Source: Thermodesulfovibrio sp. 3907-1M (GTDB lineage Bacteria; Nitrospirota; Thermodesulfovibrionia; Thermodesulfovibrionales; Thermodesulfovibrionaceae). From it: a stretch of 64,000 nucleotides of DNA. The notes beneath the pieces were generated by a model, which had not been told where the DNA came from, made no database searches, and was given only the letters and a program-made list of their open reading frames with translations. The DNA is taken from NCBI RefSeq assembly GCF_040450955.1, contig NZ_CP144373.1, forward strand, positions 910,486 to 974,485, written 5' to 3'. Every line of letters starts with the position of its first letter. Position 1 is the first letter of the stretch. Shown one piece after another: positions 61,274-64,000 of the stretch. Both the position numbers and the translations under genes were made by a program.

Positions 61274-62662
61274 TTATTCTCCTCCTCCAAGGACTTTATA
61301 AAGCGTTGATAAGTTTGCATATTTTGCAAGTTTGAGATTGTTAAGCTGTTGTTCTGTCTGAAAAAGTGCTCTCTGAGCATCAAGAACACTCAGGTAACTG
61401 TCAACTCCTCTCTCATATCTTATCTTTGCAAGTTTGTATGTTTCTCTTAATGAGTTAACAAGACCGTTCAATGCATCTATCTGCTCATCAATTGTTCCTT
61501 TCACTGCCAGTGCATCAGCAACTTCCTTAAAAGCTGTCTGTATTGTTTTTTCATAGTTTGTAACAGCAATTTCTCTTTCAACTTTTGCAGCCTCATGAGC
61601 AGCCCATACCCTTGCATCAAATATGGGCATTATTGCCTGAGGCTGAAATGTCCATATTCTTGAACCACCTCCGAAAAGCCCTGAAAGTTCACTGGATGCT
61701 GTTCCAATAGCTGTTGTAAGTGAGATTCTCGGGAAAAATGCTGCCCTTGCAGCACCTATCTGAGCATTGTATGCTTTAAGTGTATGCTCTGCTGCAATAA
61801 TATCAGGACGATTTAGCAATACTTCTGAGGAAAGTCCTGGAGATATGTCCTTGGGTGGTTTAATATTACTCAGTCCTTCAGGTAAAAGCTCATCTTTAAG
61901 AGGCTCACCTGATAGAAGTTCCAGTGTGTTTCTATCCTGAGCTAAAGCCTGTGTGTATCTTGCCAAAGCTTCTCTTGCAGTTTCAACCTGTGTTTTTGCT
62001 CTGTGAAGGTCTATCTCTGAAGCAACTCCCACTTCATATCTTTTTTTAATTAATTCATAGCTTTCTTCCTGAGTTTTGAGGGTTTGTTTTGCAAGATTAA
62101 GATTTTCTTTATCTGTTGCATATGTATAATAGGCAATAGCAACTGCTGAAATAAGAGAAAGTCTCACAGCTCTGTATGTGGCTTCCTGTGCAAGGTATTG
62201 CTCTAAAGCCATCTCCTTTAGACTCTGAAGTCTTCCAAAAAAATCAATCTCCCATGATGTGATTCCGAAAGTAACACTATACTGAGATAATGTTTCTGCT
62301 TTTCCTGTGTTTGACAGTTCTACTGGAACTCTCTGCCTTAATCCAGAACCAGTTGTATCAACTGCTGGAATAAGCTCTGCTCTTTGAATTCCGTAGTATG
62401 CTCTTGCTCTCTCAACATTTAATGCTGCAAGCCTCAGGTCGCGATTATTTGAGAGGGCTTTTTTAACAATCTCCTGCAGTTTTTCATCTACGAGAAAATC
62501 ATTCCATTTAAGGATTGTAGATTTTTCCGATAACTTAAGGCTTTCGTAAGCTTCTCCCTTAGGCCATTCCTTTGGAATAGGAACTTCAGGTCTTTTATAC
62601 TCAGGTATCATCGTGCATGATGTAAGCAGTAAAAGCATTATAGGAATAATGAGATTTTTCAT
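61274..62662 (-). CDS. Outer-membrane efflux lipoprotein, TolC/NodT family
   Basis: 462 residues. Lipoprotein signal LIIPIMLLLLTSCTMIPEYKRPEVPIP, then two OEP repeats with long helices (RDLRLAALNVERARAYYGIQRAELIPAVD; LLNRPDIIAAEHTLKAYNAQIGAARAAFFPRISL) typical of OprM/NodT channels. Completes the RND pump encoded upstream (4-base overlap) and could also serve the convergent ABC exporter. Confidence 0.94.
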   Translation of the reverse strand: MKNLIIPIMLLLLTSCTMIPEYKRPEVPIPKEWPKGEAYESLKLSEKSTILKWNDFLVDEKLQEIVKKALSNNRDLRLAALNVERARAYYGIQRAELIPAVDTTGSGLRQRVPVELSNTGKAETLSQYSVTFGITSWEIDFFGRLQSLKEMALEQYLAQEATYRAVRLSLISAVAIAYYTYATDKENLNLAKQTLKTQEESYELIKKRYEVGVASEIDLHRAKTQVETAREALARYTQALAQDRNTLELLSGEPLKDELLPEGLSNIKPPKDISPGLSSEVLLNRPDIIAAEHTLKAYNAQIGAARAAFFPRISLTTAIGTASSELSGLFGGGSRIWTFQPQAIMPIFDARVWAAHEAAKVEREIAVTNYEKTIQTAFKEVADALAVKGTIDEQIDALNGLVNSLRETYKLAKIRYERGVDSYLSVLDAQRALFQTEQQLNNLKLAKYANLSTLYKVLGGGE

Positions 62663-64000
62663 TTTACTTCCCTGACTTTAAAAATTTTCAAAATCAACAC
62701 AAAAAACAGTGGAACAAACAGAATGTTAATAAATGTTCCTGCAATAACTCCGCCTTCAATGGCAACGCCGATTGCGTTCATTGCTCCAGAGCCAGCTCCC
62801 TTTGAAATGGCAAGAGGAAGAACTCCGAAGAAAAGCGCCAGGGAAGTCATAATAACAGGTCTGTATCTTATTCTTGCAGCCTCAACTGTTGCCTTATGAA
62901 GCTCTACACCCTGCCTTATTCTGTCTCTTGCAAACTGAATAATAAGTATTGCATTTTTTGACGAAAGTCCCATTGTAACAAGAAATCCTATCTGGAAGTA
63001 AACATCATTATTAAGACCCATCAACCATGTTGCCAGAGCTGCACCAAATATACCAAAAGGAAGAAGTATAAGATTTGTAATCGGAATTGTCCATGACTCA
63101 TAAAGTGCTGCGAGACAGAGGAATATAACAAAAACAGAGAATGCATAAAGAATCGGAGCCTGCCCTGTTGCAAGCTTTTCTTGATAACTGAGACCTGTCC
63201 ATGAATATCCTATTCCTTTACCAAGCTTTGATATAATTTCCTCGATTGCTTTCATTGCATCACCAGAGCTGTATCCTTTCGCAGGCTCTCCCCAGATGTT
63301 TATTGAAGGAAAGGCATTGTAACGCTCAAGCCTTGGTGAGCCATAAATCCATCTACCTTGGGCAACTGATGAAAATGGGACCATCTTGCCTTCATTGTTT
63401 CTTACATAAAGCCTGTTCATGTCCTCAGGAAGCATTCTGTATGGTATGTCTGCCTGAACAAAAACCCTTTTTACTCTACCTCCTTTTATGAAGTCATTTA
63501 CATAGGCGCTTCCAAAAGCTGCTGAAATTGTATTATTAATTGATGTAATTGGAACTCCAAGTGCACCTGCTTTTTCCCAGTCCACATCAACTTTGTATTC
63601 TGGTATGTCATCCATTCCATTTGGTCTTACATTTTTAAGTCTTGGATCCTGACTTGCCATATAAAGAAGTTTATTTCTTGCTTCCATAAGCTTTTGATGT
63701 CCAAGCCCTCCCATGTCCATAAGCTGAAGGTCAAAGCCTGTTGCATTTCCAAGTTCAATAATTGATGGAGGAGGAAAAACAAATATCATGGCTTTTTTAT
63801 TTGGAAGAAAGTATCTCATTGCCCTTTCCTGAATTGCCTTAACTCTTAATTCTGCTCTGTCCCTTAAATGCCAGTCTTTTAGCTTTATAAATGCCATTCC
63901 ATTTGACTGAGTTCTTCCAGCAAAGCTAATTCCAGAGACCGTCATTACAGTATCCACAGCGTCTTTTTCTTTTGTTAAAAAATAATTCTGGACTTCTTTT
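62659..64000 (-). CDS. RND-family multidrug efflux permease (AcrB/MexB type), partial
   Basis: The start is beyond the right edge; 447 C-terminal residues are visible, roughly the last 43 percent. At the edge: NYFLTKEKDAVDTVMTVSGISFAGRTQSNGMAF (porter domain), then VDWEKAGALGVPITSINNTISAAFGSAYVNDF, the docking region, and membrane helices with ALYESWTIPITNLILLPFGIFGAAL and QIGFLVTMGLSSKNAILIIQFA. Proton-driven efflux across the envelope with a fusion protein presumably upstream. An internal GTG at 63957 is not the true start. Confidence 0.95.
   Translation of the reverse strand, partial: KEVQNYFLTKEKDAVDTVMTVSGISFAGRTQSNGMAFIKLKDWHLRDRAELRVKAIQERAMRYFLPNKKAMIFVFPPPSIIELGNATGFDLQLMDMGGLGHQKLMEARNKLLYMASQDPRLKNVRPNGMDDIPEYKVDVDWEKAGALGVPITSINNTISAAFGSAYVNDFIKGGRVKRVFVQADIPYRMLPEDMNRLYVRNNEGKMVPFSSVAQGRWIYGSPRLERYNAFPSINIWGEPAKGYSSGDAMKAIEEIISKLGKGIGYSWTGLSYQEKLATGQAPILYAFSVFVIFLCLAALYESWTIPITNLILLPFGIFGAALATWLMGLNNDVYFQIGFLVTMGLSSKNAILIIQFARDRIRQGVELHKATVEAARIRYRPVIMTSLALFFGVLPLAISKGAGSGAMNAIGVAIEGGVIAGTFINILFVPLFFVLILKIFKVREVK

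Overview
The window is AT-rich, compact bacterial DNA. Genes often overlap by 1 to 20 bases, including tail-to-tail pairs. Lipid A and Kdo genes (lpxB, waaA), BamD, TolC and RND proteins show a Gram-negative, diderm cell. The heme/siroheme genes, a YedE/YedF sulfur or selenium cassette, a tandem-ATPase exporter and a large type I-B CRISPR-Cas locus suggest a thermophilic, anaerobic, sulfur-metabolising lineage. My best guess is a Thermodesulfovibrio-like member of the Nitrospirota; this is inference from gene content, since no rRNA is present.

Layout. Bases 1-5208 (minus strand) are a tetrapyrrole operon: a small coiled-coil protein, a MobB-like P-loop protein, a CcsA-like membrane protein, hemA, hemC and a cobA-hemD fusion that runs off the left edge. 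5431-6426 is a K+ channel/RCK protein. 6416-14132 (minus) is an envelope block: waaA, lpxB, gnnB-like and gnnA-like genes (pointing to a 2,3-diamino sugar in lipid A), a precorrin-2 dehydrogenase, bamD, an acylphosphatase, a BepA-like M48 peptidase and a degenerate MoaE-like protein.

14500-32852 is the defence region. A promoter precedes trmO, then cas6-cas8b-cas7-cas5-cas3-cas4-cas1-cas2, then a CRISPR array that I count by eye as 98 repeats and 97 spacers. Next come eroded genes, one degenerate repeat copy, and a second array of 10 repeats with an unrelated 36-nt repeat and no cas genes of its own in view. 33013-35849 holds a HigA-type regulator with a frameshifted SecB-like chaperone (a toxin-antitoxin-chaperone remnant), a transposase scrap, other broken genes and the 3' end of a tyrosine integrase. 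The integrase scrap abuts tRNA-Ala(GGC), so the region looks like a decayed integrated island.

36132-42718 returns to housekeeping genes: a LapA-LapB fusion, a PIN protein of the RNA-ligase-partner family, accA and dnaE. 43096-53365 is a poorly known secreted/envelope region: lipoproteins, a glycine-rich secreted protein, a TPR-PDZ lipoprotein, and a pilin-like protein with a 25-threonine linker and a cysteine-rich tail, convergent with two glycosyltransferase-type genes. 53354-56051 is the YedE/YedF/DUF3343/kinase cassette. 56234-61255 is a YbhGFSR-like ABC exporter, followed by convergent minus-strand tolC-type and RND pump genes that run off the right edge.

Three themes cut across the window. 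Small palindromic repeats (ends ATTCC / GGAAT) sit between genes and, once, in frame inside the ABC ATPase. Several genes have near-consensus promoters whose -10 box ends 5-7 bases before the start codon with no ribosome binding site, suggesting leaderless mRNAs. CRISPR spacers are unusually rich in terminator-like hairpins and adjacent duplicates.
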